From Gp1-AA122 sp036378535 (GTDB taxonomy: Bacteria > Acidobacteriota > Terriglobia > Terriglobales > Acidobacteriaceae): a stretch of DNA of 64,000 nucleotides. The position numbers and the translations under genes were made by a program. The stretch covers positions 74,483 through 138,482 of the forward strand of contig DASUWH010000080.1 in assembly GCA_036378535.1 (NCBI GenBank), in the 5' to 3' direction. Positions 35,342 through 43,176 of this stretch are shown in pieces. The notes beneath the pieces are model-generated. The model saw only the letters and a list, made by a program, of their open reading frames with translations, did not search any database and was not told where the DNA came from. Every line of letters begins with the position of its first letter. Position 1 is the first letter of the stretch.

Positions 35342-37981
35342 TTATGACCTCGTTTTCGCCGGTTCCTTTTCCCCGACGCGGTGGCTAACCCTGAACGTTA
35401 TTTTGCGGGTCTTTGTATCGGCATCGGCAATCACGTGATCGCCGTGCAGAACCTCGCCGTCCAGAATCTTAAGTGCCAGCGGATCCTGCACCAGCCTCTG
35501 AATGGCCCGCCGCAGCGGCCGCGCCCCGAAGTTCGGATCGTAACCTTCGCTGAAGAGCAACTCCTTGGCGGCATCCGTCAGCTCGATGGAAATCTTGCGT
35601 TCCGCCAGTAGACGCCGCAGATTCTCCAGCTGCAGGTCGACGATCTTCACCAGCTGTTCCTTGCCCAGCGGCTGGAACACAACGATGTCATCCACGCGGT
35701 TCAAAAACTCCGGCTTGAAGTGCCCGTGCAGCGCCTGCATCACCAGTTCGGTCGCGCGCGCGAAGTCCTCTGCTGTCCTCATGTTCTCGGCTTGCAGATA
35801 GGTCGAGCCGATATTCGAGGTCATAATGATGACGGTGTTGCGGAAGTCCACCGTGCGGCCCTGCCCGTCGGTCAACCGGCCGTCATCCATGATCTGCAGC
35901 AGGATGTTGAATACGTCCTGGTGCGCCTTCTCGATTTCGTCGAACAGGATCACCGAGTAAGGACGCCGTCGAACTTGCTCCGTAAGCTGTCCGCCTTCTT
36001 CGTAGCCCACGTATCCCGGAGGCGCGCCGATCAGTCGCGATACCGCATGCCGCTCCATATATTCCGACATGTCAATGCGGATAAGCGCGTGCTCGTCATC
36101 GAACAGAAATTCGGCGAGCGCCCGCGCCAGCTCGGTTTTGCCCACGCCGGTGGGACCGAGGAAGATGAATGATCCGATGGGGCGCTTGGGATCACCCAGG
36201 CCGGCCCGCGACCGGCGAATCGCATTAGCGACACGTTCGAGCGCCATGTCCTGGCCGACTACGCGCTGGCGCAGCCGCTCCTCCATGTTGATCAGCTTCT
36301 TGACTTCGCCCTCGAGCATCTTCGAGACGGGAATGCCAGTCCACTTGGAGACGATACGGGCTACGTCCTCTTCATCGACTTCTTCCTTGAGCATGCGCGA
36401 GCCGCCGCCGTCGATCTGGGCGGTAATTTTTTTCAGCTCGGCCTCGGCTTGCGGGATATCGCGGTAGCGGATCGTAGCCACGCGCTCCAGATTGCCGCGA
36501 CGCTCTTCGCTCTGTTCCTCAATCCGCAGCTGCTCAATCTTCTCCTTGAGCTCGCGGGCGCGCGCAATCACGGCTTTCTCTTTCTGCCAGGTTGCTTTCA
36601 ACGCATTTGATTTTTCGCGAATCCCGGCCAGCTCCTTTTCAATCTGCTTCAGGCGCTCCCTCGAATTCGGGTCGTCTTCTTTCTTCAGCGCCTGCTTCTC
36701 GATTTCGAGCTGGGTTGCACGCCGTTCCAGCTGATCGATTTCCGTGGGCATGGAATCGATCTGAATACGCAACGAGGCCGCCGCCTCATCGATCAGATCG
36801 ATGGCCTTGTCCGGCAGAAAGCGGTCCGTAATATAGCGATGGGACAGAGTCGCCGCGGCCACAATGGCGGAATCCTTGATGCGCACACCGTGGTGCACTT
36901 CGTAGCGCTCTTTCAGGCCCCGCAGAATCGCGATCGTGTCTTCCACCGAAGGTTCGCCGACGTAGACGGGCTGGAAGCGTCGCTCCAAAGCCGCATCTTT
37001 TTCGATGTGCTTGCGATATTCGTTTAGGGTGGTGGCCCCGATGGCGCGTAACTCGCCGCGGGCTAATGCAGGCTTAAGCATGTTGGAGGCATCGATCGCA
37101 CCTTCCGCTGCCCCGGCGCCCACCAGCGTGTGCAATTCGTCGATGAAAAGGACGATCTGGCCCTGCGAATCTTCAATCTCTTTTAAAACCGCTTTGAGGC
37201 GATCTTCGAATTCACCCCGATATTTGGCGCCCGCCAGCATGGAGCCGAGATCAAGCCCGACAACCCGTTTGTTGCGCAGAATTTCGGGAACATCGCCCGA
37301 CACAATGCGCTGCGCCAGGCCCTCCACAATCGCGGTCTTGCCGACGCCCGGCTCGCCAATGAGCACAGGATTGTTCTTGGTGCGGCGAGACAAGACCTGA
37401 ACTACGCGCCGAATCTCTTCGTCCCGGCCAATGACCGGATCAAGCTTGCCGCGGCGGGCCAGTTCCGTCAGGTCTTTGGCATAGCGTTCCAAAGCCTGGT
37501 ACTTGGCCTCCGGATTCTGGTCGGTAACCTTCTGCGAGCCGCGCACCGCGATGAGGGCGCGCAGGATGGCGTCGTAGGTTGCTCCATGGCGAGCCAGAAT
37601 GTCCTGCGCCGGATCCCGTTTGAGATTGGTGATCGCGAGCAAAAGATGCTCGGTCGAAACGTACTCGTCCTTGAACTTATCGGCTTCTTTGAACGCGCCG
37701 TCGAGAACTTGGTTCAGCACCTGCGACATGTTCGGCTGGGCCGACGCGCCGGACACCTTGGGCAGTCGACTAATCTCGTTCAGAGCATCATTCAGAACCG
37801 CCTGCGGACCAATCCCGATTTTTTCGAGGACCGGCGGAACGATGCCTTCGCGATCCTCGAGCAGAGCTGCCAGCAGGTGAATGGGCAGCATCTCGGGATT
37901 GCCGTTCTCGGCCGCGACCTGGCTGGCCCGCTGCACCGCTTCCTGTGCCTTGACTGTAAATTTGTCCCAACGAATGGCCAT
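35342..37981 (-). CDS. clpB: ClpB disaggregase
   Basis: 879 residues. ClpB with DnaK pulls proteins out of aggregates after heat stress. Order: Clp N domain (about 5-140), first AAA+ domain with Walker A GEPGVGKT and Walker B LFIDELH, the coiled-coil middle domain (about 410-535: ERRATQLEIEKQALKKEDDPNSRE and others), the second AAA+ domain with GPTGVGKT and LFDEIEK, and the small C-terminal domain. The middle domain distinguishes ClpB from ClpC/ClpA. It lies downstream of a small operon that includes a nucleotidyltransferase, 24 bp after the last frame. Confidence 0.97.
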   Translation of the reverse strand: MAIRWDKFTVKAQEAVQRASQVAAENGNPEMLPIHLLAALLEDREGIVPPVLEKIGIGPQAVLNDALNEISRLPKVSGASAQPNMSQVLNQVLDGAFKEADKFKDEYVSTEHLLLAITNLKRDPAQDILARHGATYDAILRALIAVRGSQKVTDQNPEAKYQALERYAKDLTELARRGKLDPVIGRDEEIRRVVQVLSRRTKNNPVLIGEPGVGKTAIVEGLAQRIVSGDVPEILRNKRVVGLDLGSMLAGAKYRGEFEDRLKAVLKEIEDSQGQIVLFIDELHTLVGAGAAEGAIDASNMLKPALARGELRAIGATTLNEYRKHIEKDAALERRFQPVYVGEPSVEDTIAILRGLKERYEVHHGVRIKDSAIVAAATLSHRYITDRFLPDKAIDLIDEAAASLRIQIDSMPTEIDQLERRATQLEIEKQALKKEDDPNSRERLKQIEKELAGIREKSNALKATWQKEKAVIARARELKEKIEQLRIEEQSEERRGNLERVATIRYRDIPQAEAELKKITAQIDGGGSRMLKEEVDEEDVARIVSKWTGIPVSKMLEGEVKKLINMEERLRQRVVGQDMALERVANAIRRSRAGLGDPKRPIGSFIFLGPTGVGKTELARALAEFLFDDEHALIRIDMSEYMERHAVSRLIGAPPGYVGYEEGGQLTEQVRRRPYSVILFDEIEKAHQDVFNILLQIMDDGRLTDGQGRTVDFRNTVIIMTSNIGSTYLQAENMRTAEDFARATELVMQALHGHFKPEFLNRVDDIVVFQPLGKEQLVKIVDLQLENLRRLLAERKISIELTDAAKELLFSEGYDPNFGARPLRRAIQRLVQDPLALKILDGEVLHGDHVIADADTKTRKITFRVSHRVGEKEPAKTRS

Positions 37982-38005
37982 AGTGCTGTTACTCCTGATT
38001 AACGC

Positions 38006-38302
38006 TTATGTATCTTCTTTCGGATGTGGCGCAACGTGATCCACTTCCTCAATTAGTCTCGGAAAGCGGAACTCCGGATCGGCGTTCCACTTCGCTTTCA
38101 ACCCTGTCAGCGTGCGTTCCGTGAACCCGTAATAGCGAGGGAAGTGGCGCAGCTCAAAGACCACTACCGCTTGCCGGTCAATCCATCCTGCTCCAGTTTC
38201 GGCGTCTGGTGTTACAAGCTCCTTTGTGAGTCTGTGAAACGTCTGGAATTCACGTTCCCGGGACTCGGCTTTGCGTTGAATCGTCCATTGAATAACAGAC
38301 AA
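38006..38302 (-). CDS. hypothetical protein, likely second half of a frameshifted gene
   Basis: 98 residues from TTG 38302. The C-terminal half (AVVVFELRHFPRYYGFTERT, FRFPRLIEEVDHVAPHPKED) looks like a real soluble protein. The start is doubtful: in another frame a small membrane protein (38212-38376) runs into this one. Joined, they would read as an N-terminal membrane anchor followed by TIQRKAESREREFQTFHRLT and this C-terminus. clpB starts 24 bp downstream on the same strand. I do not recognise the family. Confidence 0.5.
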   Translation of the reverse strand: MSVIQWTIQRKAESREREFQTFHRLTKELVTPDAETGAGWIDRQAVVVFELRHFPRYYGFTERTLTGLKAKWNADPEFRFPRLIEEVDHVAPHPKEDT

Positions 38303-38376
38303 ACGAAGAGCGCTGCTGCCACCACGATAGCGAGGACTGCTTTGTAAGATGAAACCCAGGCTACGAGTTGGTCCAC
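38212..38376 (-). CDS. small membrane protein or N-terminal part of frameshifted gene
   Basis: 54 codons from GTG 38376 to TAA 38212. VDQLVAWVSSYKAVLAIVVAAALFVCLLF contains one strong membrane helix. The rest (NGRFNAKPSPGNVNSRRF) reads as out-of-frame sequence relative to the 38302 frame, which starts in the same region. The GTG is 14 bp after the stop of the upstream small gene, so it fits the operon. Either a real 54-residue membrane protein or the first half of a gene broken by a frameshift near 38290. Confidence 0.5.
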   Translation of the reverse strand: MDQLVAWVSSYKAVLAIVVAAALFVCLLFNGRFNAKPSPGNVNSRRFTDSQRSL

Positions 38377-38389
38377 CGATCTGACCTCT

Positions 38390-38554
38390 CTACTTGTGGC
38401 TCCGCTGGAGCTCGTCAGCCTTGCTTTTTTTCTCCGCCCGTCTCAAGCCTGCCGCAGCAATCGCCTTCTCGCGATCGCGGAGTCTTTCCAAGATTTTGAT
38501 TTTCTCCGAAAAACTCAGAGCCGCCAGGCGTGCCTGCAATTTCGGTTTACTCAT
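38390..38554 (-). CDS. small charged helical partner of nucleotidyltransferase
   Basis: 54 residues from ATG 38554 (MSKPKLQARLAALSFSEKIKILERLRDREKA). It is strongly basic and probably one or two helices. It overlaps the end of the nucleotidyltransferase gene by 8 bp, a sign of coupled translation and of joint function. In pairs of this kind the small protein may be the antitoxin or a binding partner; this is an inference. I do not recognise a named family. Confidence 0.65.
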   Translation of the reverse strand: MSKPKLQARLAALSFSEKIKILERLRDREKAIAAAGLRRAEKKSKADELQRSHK

Positions 38555-39071
38555 CTTTGCCGTCCAGATACCTTTGCTCAAATTGATTCCACTTCGAAGT
38601 CAGGCCATGCTGCGCAATGATTCTGTGCAGCTTACTCCGGTCCACTGCTCGTTGTTCGAGGAACTGTAAGACCCGGCTGCGATCCTTCGGGCGGCCGGTT
38701 CGCAGAGCAATCGCAACCAGGTGCTCCGCCGTCATCACCCAAGTACGGGTTCCCTCAATTTCAATGGAAACCGATTCGGCGATCGCCTCGCGGTCGAGCT
38801 CGTCACTGGGCGAGAGAAACTGCACCGGCCAATCGCCCACCACGATGTACTCGTCCTCTTCTCGACATCCGCGGGCTTTGAGGTATTCATAAATGGGCCC
38901 GAGGCTGAGAAGCGGTCCGGCCGATTCCGACGGGAAAGTCGTAAATACGTCCACGTCGACGGTCGCTGCCGGGGCCAAATAGAACGTTGCCCCAACCGCT
39001 CCGCCGATGGTGTATTTCCCAATGACACCATCGGCCTGCATCTGATTAATGAGTTCGAGGGTGGCCTTCAC
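38547..39071 (-). CDS. AbiEii/MNT-type nucleotidyltransferase
   Basis: 174 residues from GTG 39071. The frame extends to 39119, but family-like sequence begins at KATLELINQM, and AGGAG stands close before the GTG. The nucleotidyltransferase signature is complete: GG at 23-24 (YTIGGAVGATFY), then the metal-binding Asp39 and Asp41 in TVDVDVF. After this, helices typical of the AbiEii/MNT group follow (WVMTAEHLVAIALRTGRPKDRSRV), where the region before RPKD is commonly conserved. Some relatives are toxins that modify tRNA or partner proteins, others are of unknown role. The small gene overlapping its end may be a cognate partner. Confidence 0.8.
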   Translation of the reverse strand: MKATLELINQMQADGVIGKYTIGGAVGATFYLAPAATVDVDVFTTFPSESAGPLLSLGPIYEYLKARGCREEDEYIVVGDWPVQFLSPSDELDREAIAESVSIEIEGTRTWVMTAEHLVAIALRTGRPKDRSRVLQFLEQRAVDRSKLHRIIAQHGLTSKWNQFEQRYLDGKDE

Positions 39072-39150
39072 GTCTCCTCTTCCACCAGCATTGTCCTCTA
39101 ACGACAGAGGCTGAGGCAAAGCCCCAGCCCCTGGTCCAGCTTCTGGACTC

Positions 39151-39175
39151 GACGGCCGAAGCGGCCGTCGCTACG
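39151..39175. repeat. short GACGGCCGAAGCGGCCGTC palindrome with CTACG end
   Basis: Perfect palindrome GACGGCCGAAGCGGCCGTC followed by GCTACG, just downstream of hsp20. It belongs with the GGCCG/CTACG repeats at 20066, 41056 and 48023 and may act as hsp20 3' hairpin. Confidence 0.65.
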
Positions 39176-39185
39176 TGAGTCTTGC

Positions 39186-39683
39186 TTACGCTGCGCGGCC
39201 AGCTCCCTTTCCTTTTTCCGCCTCCAATGTCTTCTGGCTGCCGACGTTTACCTTGATCTGCTTCGGCTTGGCCTCGGCTTTCTTGGCCAGGCGAATCTTC
39301 AGAACGCCCTTGTCGTAGTCGGCCTGGATGTTCTCGGCGTCTACGGTCGTAGGGAGAGTGAAAGTGCGGGTAAAGCTGCCATACTGGCGTTCTACGCGAC
39401 GGTAGTTCTCTTCCTTCTCGTCCTTTTCGAACTTGCGCTCGCCGTGGACGGTCAGGGTGTTGTTCTCTACGCGGATGTCGATGTCCTTCTCCTCGACGCC
39501 CGGCACTTCGATTTTCAGGGTAATGGTGTGCTCATCTTCGTAAACGTCCACAGCGGGAGCGAACACGCTGGTGGTCAGCGACTCTTCCCGGCCCTGGCCA
39601 AAGTTGTCTTGAAACAGGCGCTGCATCTGGTTTTGCAGGGTGTTGAACTCACGGAAAGGATCCCAACGGGTTAAAACGGTCAT
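39186..39683 (-). CDS. small heat-shock protein, Hsp20 family
   Basis: 165 residues from ATG 39683, with AGGAGG at 39700-39695 (minus strand). An Hsp20 holdase keeps unfolded proteins soluble for ClpB/DnaK. The alpha-crystallin domain (about 45-140) ends with GVLKIRLAKK, matching the GVLxI motif; an IKV motif follows in the C-terminal tail (KQIKVNVG). The N-terminal arm (WDPFREFNTLQNQMQRLF) is typical of class A bacterial Hsp20. It has its own promoter with operator-like repeats. clpB lies on the same strand 1.2 kb downstream, so the two may act in one stress response. Confidence 0.93.
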   Translation of the reverse strand: MTVLTRWDPFREFNTLQNQMQRLFQDNFGQGREESLTTSVFAPAVDVYEDEHTITLKIEVPGVEEKDIDIRVENNTLTVHGERKFEKDEKEENYRRVERQYGSFTRTFTLPTTVDAENIQADYDKGVLKIRLAKKAEAKPKQIKVNVGSQKTLEAEKGKGAGRAA

Positions 39684-39725
39684 GGCTGAACTTCCCTCCT
39701 TAAGATTTTTAGAGTGAACTGATCG

Positions 39726-39788
39726 GTCACTCATTCGATGTAATTCTTAGCGCATTAGAATCATAAAAATTGAGTGACTTATTGTCAA
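39726..39788 (-). promoter_or_regulatory. hsp20 promoter with inverted operator-like repeats
   Basis: Minus strand: -35 TTGACA at 39788-39783, 17-base spacer, -10 TATGAT at 39765-39760. GTCACTCA at 39726-39733 and TGAGTGAC at 39771-39778 are perfect inverted copies: one lies in the spacer, the other in the leader. A second TGACTTA copy sits just upstream of the -35 (39799-39805). This is a very good sigma-70-type promoter and the inverted copies could bind a repressor. Confidence 0.75.
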
Positions 39789-39808
39789 CAATTTTATGTG
39801 ACTTAATT

Positions 39809-41005
39809 TCAGTTACTTACGTGGCATATCGCCGCCTTCAAGTAGCTGGTTTCGGGGATGCCTAGTACGACCGGGTGGTCTTTGGCTTGTCCCCGCATTT
39901 CTAGGATGCGGACGTTCTTGTGGACGTCGACGGCAGCGCTGGAAATGATATTCAGAAAGTCCGACTGACTGACATGGTAGGAACACGAGCAGCTCACCAG
40001 GATTCCGCCGGGGCGCAGCATCTTTAGCGCCCGTAGATTCAGTTCCTTGTAACCGCGCAAGGCTGTTTCCAAATTCTTCCGTGACTTGGCAAACGCCGGT
40101 GGGTCGAGGACGATTGTGTCGTATTGTCGGCCGGTAGCAGCGTAGTCCTTCAGGAGGTCGAAAGCGTTCGCCTCGATCCACTCGATCTCTCGCCCATTCA
40201 GAGTGGAGTTCTGATCGGCAACTTCCAGCGCCGGTCGAGAACTATCAACGCCCGTAACTTGTGAACAGCGCCGGGCCAGGTGCAGGGCGAATCCACCCTG
40301 GTAGCAGAACACATCCAGCGCCTCGCCATGGGCATAGGACTCGGCGGCAGCGTAGTTTTCACGCTGATCGAGAAACGCGCCCGTTTTCTGACCTTCAAGA
40401 GCAGAGTATTGGAAGGCGATTCCGTTCATCGTGAAGGTGGTCTCCGCTTTTGTGCCGCGTAGCAGGCCGGAATCGCGCGATGGCAGCTGCTCCAGTTCGC
40501 GCACCCGCGGATCCACCCGCTCGACAATGCCAGCCGGGGATAGCTGGTTCTCCAACTCAGAGACAATTGCTTCGCGAGCGGGTTCGCTGTCCATTCCTTG
40601 GGTGAGAATCTGAAGGGAGAGCAAGTCGTTGTAGCGGTCGACAATGAGCCCTGGCAGGAAATCGGCCTCGCTGAAAACCAGCCGGTAGCCGTCCGTATTC
40701 TTAACCACCAACTTTCGATAAGCGATGGCTTGGCGAATCCGCTCACGAATCAGCTCAGGAAAGTTCTCAATCACACCCGACGCCAGCAGGCGGATCGCTA
40801 TCTGGGAAGAGCTGCTGTAAAGCGCCGTCCCCAGAATCTTGCCTTTCGGATCCGCAACGCTGATCAGCGACCCCGGAGGAATTCCGTCCGCCGAAGAAAT
40901 ATCGGAACGGTAGACCCACGGGTGCCCGTTCTTAAGACGCGTGGCCCCCCGGGGCGAGACAGTGAGTTGCGGAAGCCCAGCTTCGGTCCGAGGTTTCTTT
41001 CCCAT
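39809..41005 (-). CDS. class I SAM-dependent rRNA methyltransferase (RlmI-like)
   Basis: 398 residues. N-terminal PUA-type domain (about 15-85: RLKNGHPWVYRSDI), a short linker, then a Rossmann methyltransferase with the SAM motif VFCYQGGFALHLARR and the catalytic DPPAFAKSR. The C-terminal LVSCSCSYHVS fits the motif of m5C-type 23S rRNA methyltransferases (RlmI/YccW family, m5C1962 in E. coli). Target position in this organism is inferred. A repeat and hsp20 lie beyond its stop. Confidence 0.88.
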   Translation of the reverse strand: MGKKPRTEAGLPQLTVSPRGATRLKNGHPWVYRSDISSADGIPPGSLISVADPKGKILGTALYSSSSQIAIRLLASGVIENFPELIRERIRQAIAYRKLVVKNTDGYRLVFSEADFLPGLIVDRYNDLLSLQILTQGMDSEPAREAIVSELENQLSPAGIVERVDPRVRELEQLPSRDSGLLRGTKAETTFTMNGIAFQYSALEGQKTGAFLDQRENYAAAESYAHGEALDVFCYQGGFALHLARRCSQVTGVDSSRPALEVADQNSTLNGREIEWIEANAFDLLKDYAATGRQYDTIVLDPPAFAKSRKNLETALRGYKELNLRALKMLRPGGILVSCSCSYHVSQSDFLNIISSAAVDVHKNVRILEMRGQAKDHPVVLGIPETSYLKAAICHVSN

Positions 41006-41055
41006 GCCCGAATGTTAAACCCATCCCCGCTCGCGGAGGGACCCCCCCGCCCCAC

Positions 41056-41169
41056 TAGGGACGGCCGCCCCCGGCTGTCTGGCGGAGCGAAGCTCCGCAA
41101 TAGTTTGGCATCGTTGTGTTTAGGGGAAGAAAACGGATCTTCCGGACGGCCGAGGCGGTCGTTCCTACG
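41056..41169. repeat. composite palindromic repeat, TAGGGACGGCCGCC...CCTACG type
   Basis: TAGGGACGGCCGCCCCCGGCTGTC, then GGCGGAGCGAAGCTCCGC (a palindrome), and at the right end GGACGGCCGAGGCGGTCGTTCCTACG. Related to 20066-20130. Confidence 0.75.
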
Positions 41170-41180
41170 TAAGTTATGGT

Positions 41181-42305
41181 TTAGCTGGCGGCGGGGTGCT
41201 CGGCTGCTGCTGCCCTCTGATGATGTGCTTTAGCAGCGGATTCGGTGCGGGCTGCCGCTAAGTCGCCATGGAGCGCGTCGAGCACGGTCATGGGCATCTC
41301 ATCGCCCCAGGTTTCCATCTCGGCCTCGTCCCAGCTTCCGTTCAGGCGTACGTACTCGCCGGAAAACTCCTCCGGGAACGCCAGGCGGTAGTCGCCCTCG
41401 CGAATGAGAATGTCGCCAACCTGCCGGCCCGTATTGAAATCGTAAACGCGTCGGCTAGTGGCGCTCCCGGCGTGCAGAAGCGAAACCAGCACCTCTCCGT
41501 GCTCCGGGTAGTCGGGCCTGTAGAGCCAGGCTTGGGGTGAGTCGGCTTTGGGATGATGACGGCGGCGCGGCTGGACGGCAGCGCGCTCGACGGGAGCTTC
41601 GGTGGAGGGATCGAAATAGAGAATGCGCTGGCAGGACTCGCAGATCACCACCTGTTCGCCGGCGCGCACATCGTTGTAGGTCTGCGGCCGCAGCATCACC
41701 TGGCAGGTCATACATTTGTGATCGCGAACCTCGGAAAGCCCCGTCCGGCGCAGCTTCACCACGCGATCGTAGTGGCGCAGCAGATCGGGAGAAATTCCTG
41801 CGCGGTACGAATCGCGTTTCGCGTTCCATTCCGCCAGCAGCTTTTCGTCTTCCGCCGTCTTCTCCCGCGCCTCCGCCTTTTCTTTTTCGATCTCCGCCGT
41901 CTCACTTTTCAGGTCGGCTTCCGCCGCTTTGACTTCCTTCTCGCGCGCTTCCGCATTGATCATGAGCTCGAGGATCTTGTCCTCGTTGGCATTGATGTCA
42001 TTTTCGGCGAAGGTGAGCTCGTGCTGGAGAGCTTTGTACTGCTCGTTGGTTTTCACATCCAGCATCTGATCGCGATACTTGGAGATCTTCTGCCGCAGGT
42101 CCTGGATGGTGGACTCGTACTTCCTCTTGGCCGCGTCATCGGCCTTAACCCCTGCTTTGGCCTTCTCCAGAACAGCCTTGGTGCCGGCGAGCTGGGCTTC
42201 GATGGCGGCCACCCGTTTGGGCAAAGCCGCAATTTCATCTTTGAGACGCGTGATTTCGCGGTCGGCGATCTGCAGGTCCAGTAGGTTTTTCAGGTCAGGA
42301 AGCAT
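41181..42305 (-). CDS. coiled-coil zinc-ribbon protein with long C-terminal extension
   Basis: 374 residues. Residues about 5-165 form a long coiled coil (ITRLKDEIAALPKRVAAIEAQL, then Glu/Lys/Ala-rich). A CxxC pair at KCMTCQ and one at ICESCQRI (about 195-230) form a C4-type zinc ribbon of the kind found in nucleic-acid-associated proteins (COG1579 layout). About 120 further residues (HHPKADSPQAWLYRPDYPEHGE to the Ala-rich end) go beyond the usual ending of the family. The function is unknown. Confidence 0.85.
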   Translation of the reverse strand: MLPDLKNLLDLQIADREITRLKDEIAALPKRVAAIEAQLAGTKAVLEKAKAGVKADDAAKRKYESTIQDLRQKISKYRDQMLDVKTNEQYKALQHELTFAENDINANEDKILELMINAEAREKEVKAAEADLKSETAEIEKEKAEAREKTAEDEKLLAEWNAKRDSYRAGISPDLLRHYDRVVKLRRTGLSEVRDHKCMTCQVMLRPQTYNDVRAGEQVVICESCQRILYFDPSTEAPVERAAVQPRRRHHPKADSPQAWLYRPDYPEHGEVLVSLLHAGSATSRRVYDFNTGRQVGDILIREGDYRLAFPEEFSGEYVRLNGSWDEAEMETWGDEMPMTVLDALHGDLAAARTESAAKAHHQRAAAAEHPAAS

Positions 42306-42433
42306 GTGGGAACTACTAGCGTAATTTTAGCATGTTGCCGCTCTTGGCGGCGGCACGGTTCCGACCCCGTCCAACCCGAAAACGAGTGACTTGGATCACA
42401 GACAGGTGTTCACTCCGCGGATTCCAATGTCGT

Positions 42434-43105
42434 ATGCCCGAAACTGCTTATCTTGCCATGCAGCAGAGCATCATCAACGGCGCGCCCGACACGGCGGCGG
42501 CCTTGGCACAGGAGGCCTTGGACGCCGGCACCGCTCCGCTGGACGCCATCCATCACGGTTTTCTCCCCGGCATGCATGCGGTGGGGGAGCAGTTCGCGCA
42601 GGGCAAGATGTACTTGCCGGACATGATGGCCTCCGCCGAAGCTATGCGCGCCGCCATGGCAGTTCTCGACCCCGAGTTGCGAAAGCTGGGAGAGGAGAGG
42701 CCCAGCGCCGGTACGGTCATCTTGGGCACAACCAAGGGTGATATCCACGAAATCGGCAAAATACTGGTTGGCACCCTGCTTTCGGCGCATGGATTCCGCG
42801 TGATTGACCTCGGCGTCGACGTTCCCGGGGAGCAATTCGCCGCTAAGGCGCGCGATTTGAAAGCCGACATCGTCGGAGTTTCCGCCCTGCTCACCACCAC
42901 CATGAAGAACCAGAGAAGTGTGGTGGAAGCTCTCGATCGCGCCCAGTTGCGGCCCAAAGTGAAGATCATGGTCGGCGGCGCCCCTGTAACCAAGCGTTGG
43001 GCCGAAGAGATCGGCGCCGATGGCTACGCCAAAGATGCCATGAGCGCGGTTGGCCTGGCACAAGAACTTATGGCGCAAAAGTCCACAACCGTAGTCGCTG
43101 TCTGA
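42434..43105 (+). CDS. corrinoid protein (MtbC/MtgC-like)
   Basis: 223 residues from ATG 42434. An N-terminal helical cap (about 1-88) precedes a B12-binding Rossmann domain with the cobalt-ligand motif DIHEIG at 103-108 (His105 binds cobalt), the second motif SALLTTTM and GGAP near residue 185. It carries a methyl group on cobalamin between a substrate methyltransferase and an acceptor methyltransferase. The next gene is an MttB-family methyltransferase, 71 bp away, so the two form a methyl-transfer pair. Confidence 0.92.
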   Translation: MPETAYLAMQQSIINGAPDTAAALAQEALDAGTAPLDAIHHGFLPGMHAVGEQFAQGKMYLPDMMASAEAMRAAMAVLDPELRKLGEERPSAGTVILGTTKGDIHEIGKILVGTLLSAHGFRVIDLGVDVPGEQFAAKARDLKADIVGVSALLTTTMKNQRSVVEALDRAQLRPKVKIMVGGAPVTKRWAEEIGADGYAKDAMSAVGLAQELMAQKSTTVVAV

Positions 43106-43108
43106 CTT

Positions 43109-43155
43109 GTCATCCCGAAAGAGTGCATAAGCCCGAGTCGAGGGACCTTGCGTTT
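43109..43155. repeat. dispersed repeat between corrinoid protein and methyltransferase
   Basis: GTCATCCCGAAAGAGTGC...AAGCCCGAGTCGAGGGACCTTGCGTTT matches the left arm of the 9300 element. It lies in the short space of a likely operon. Confidence 0.7.
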
Positions 43156-43176
43156 GGCATTTGCTACGGAGTACTT

